Positions 4,441 through 5,388 of a stretch of 5,388 nt of DNA are shown here, one piece after another; the stretch's first letter is position 1; every line of letters starts with the position of its first letter. Position numbers and translations under genes: made by a program. Origin of the DNA: Chloroflexota bacterium (lineage in GTDB: Bacteria > Chloroflexota > Anaerolineae > JACRMK01); assembly GCA_016200765.1 (NCBI GenBank), contig JACQEC010000103.1:1-5388 (forward strand), read 5' to 3'. Under the pieces are notes generated by a model. That model worked only from the letters and a program-made list of their open reading frames with translations, made no database searches and was not told the origin of the DNA.

Positions 4441-5388
4441 CGAAAACAAGGTTGAGGTCAGTGTCCTGATCCCGGTATTCAACGGCCGCCGGTTTCTGGA
4501 TAAGTGTTTGCAATCGGTGCTGGATCAAGATTTTCCACGGGACCTGTATGAGATTGTCGCCGTGGACAACGCCTCGCGGGACGGCTCGGCGGATTATATT
4601 GCGGCGAACTACCCCGACGTGCGCTTGATTCGCAACGAGCGCAACTTTGGGCCGGATGCCGGTGTGGCGAAGGTGCTGCCCCTGCTGCGCGGCCGCTATT
4701 TTGCATACCTCAGTCAGGATATCGTCGTACAGCGTCACTGGCTGAAGGCCCTGTATGACGCGATGCAGCATGAGCCGCAGGCGCGCATGGCGGCCAGCAA
4801 TATCTACTTTACCTGGTGGCCGGAATACAAGCCGGACGATCGCATCAACTTGCCCGAGCGCGCTTATGTGTGCGACCTGACCGGCTACGGCGTGCTGGAC
4901 TATTATCCCGTGCCTCTCGCCGAGCAGCCGGAGGCGATTCAGGTGCTGGCGACGGAACTGGCGGCGGCTCTGGTAGACCTGCGGGTTGTTCAGGAAATGG
5001 GCTATCTGGTGGATGAAGACTTCTTCATGTACGGCGATGTCATTGACATGTGCCTGCGCATAAACTCGATGGGTTTCAAGGTGCTCTTCGTTCCGCGTTC
5101 CGTCGTCTTCAACGAAAGTGACTGGGTGCTGAAGTTCAACCGCCGCACGCTCAACAAAGCCCTGCGCTCCGCGCGCAACAACCTGCTGGCCTTCTGGAAG
5201 GTGTGTTATGATGTGGAGTTTCTGGCGCTCGTGCCCCGTCTGTTGATCGGCCATCTGCACCGCGGCGGCCAGCACGGCCTGTCGCGCTGGAAGAATATGC
5301 TTCTGCCCATCGCGGCGATTCCGATTGCGCTGTGGGGATTGTGGGCGGCTATCCTGCACATGCCCAAGACAGCGCCCAAGCGCAGGCT
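4433..5388 (+). CDS. Family 2 glycosyltransferase (rhamnosyltransferase-like GT-A), 3'-truncated by the window edge
   Basis: A GTG start overlapping the previous gene by 8 bases opens a frame that stays open to the right edge (318 codons, no stop). The protein would transfer a sugar from a nucleotide-sugar donor to a glycan or lipid-linked acceptor at the cytoplasmic membrane face. The N-terminus has the GT2 strand VSVLIPVFNG (9-18). VAVDNASRDGS (42-52) follows, with the donor-binding Asp at 45, then RNERNFGPDAG (67-77) and YLSQDIVVQRHWL (92-104), where S-Q-D stands at the usual N-P-D/DxD site. The C-terminal block VDEDFFMYGDVIDMCLR (193-209) and FKVLFVP (215-221) match the family. However, the usual E-D-V-D reads D202-V-I-D, and the usual His after the P-x-x-V-V block is N227. 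A hydrophobic stretch at about 289-309, followed by Lys/Arg, is probably a membrane-associated segment. Acceptor and linkage are unknown. Confidence 0.9.
   Translation, partial: MGDENKVEVSVLIPVFNGRRFLDKCLQSVLDQDFPRDLYEIVAVDNASRDGSADYIAANYPDVRLIRNERNFGPDAGVAKVLPLLRGRYFAYLSQDIVVQRHWLKALYDAMQHEPQARMAASNIYFTWWPEYKPDDRINLPERAYVCDLTGYGVLDYYPVPLAEQPEAIQVLATELAAALVDLRVVQEMGYLVDEDFFMYGDVIDMCLRINSMGFKVLFVPRSVVFNESDWVLKFNRRTLNKALRSARNNLLAFWKVCYDVEFLALVPRLLIGHLHRGGQHGLSRWKNMLLPIAAIPIALWGLWAAILHMPKTAPKRR

Noticed and set aside
4430..5359. Long antisense frame of 309 codons
   Set aside because: It is the shadow of the glycosyltransferase in G+C-rich DNA. Its translation is rich in Gln, His and Arg with no recognisable motif, while the + strand shows ordered GT2 motifs and a strong ribosome binding site.

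Overview
The window reads left to right on the + strand without exception. It carries six genes in two functional blocks. Moderately high G+C, Shine-Dalgarno-led starts, a lipoprotein-type solute-binding protein with an Ala/Thr/Pro linker, and G+C-rich palindromes in the spacers suggest a free-living bacterium. The style fits Chloroflexota (Anaerolineae-like), but this is a low-confidence inference from sequence style only; no marker gene is present.

Block 1 (1-3233) is the right-hand part of a branched-chain/hydrophobic amino acid transporter (HAAT, Liv-type) ABC operon. It contains the C-terminal 270 residues of a LivM-type permease cut by the left edge, a lipid-anchored solute-binding protein, and a LivF-type ATPase with an unusual basic C-terminal tail. 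A LivH permease and a LivG ATPase would be expected to complete the complex. Neither is in the window, so they are probably to the left. The spacers around the binding-protein gene hold related palindromic repeat modules. The one between the binding protein and the ATPase is a large nested stem of about 95 bases, which may set unequal expression of the two genes.

Block 2 (3296-5388) begins after a short spacer containing another G+C hairpin. It holds two tandem paralogous GNAT acetyltransferases (RimJ/RimL-like), which align without gaps over 172 residues at about 48% identity by hand count. A family 2 glycosyltransferase follows. It starts at a GTG that overlaps the second GNAT by 8 bases and runs off the right edge. 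This looks like the start of a surface-glycan or glycoconjugate cluster in which the GNATs may N-acetylate an amino sugar, but the substrates cannot be read from sequence.

I found no RNA gene, CRISPR array, insertion sequence or integration site, and no clear evidence of a wholly new system. The most interesting items are the related intergenic palindromes, the duplicated GNAT pair with altered acetyl-CoA loops, and the glycosyltransferase with changed active-site blocks.
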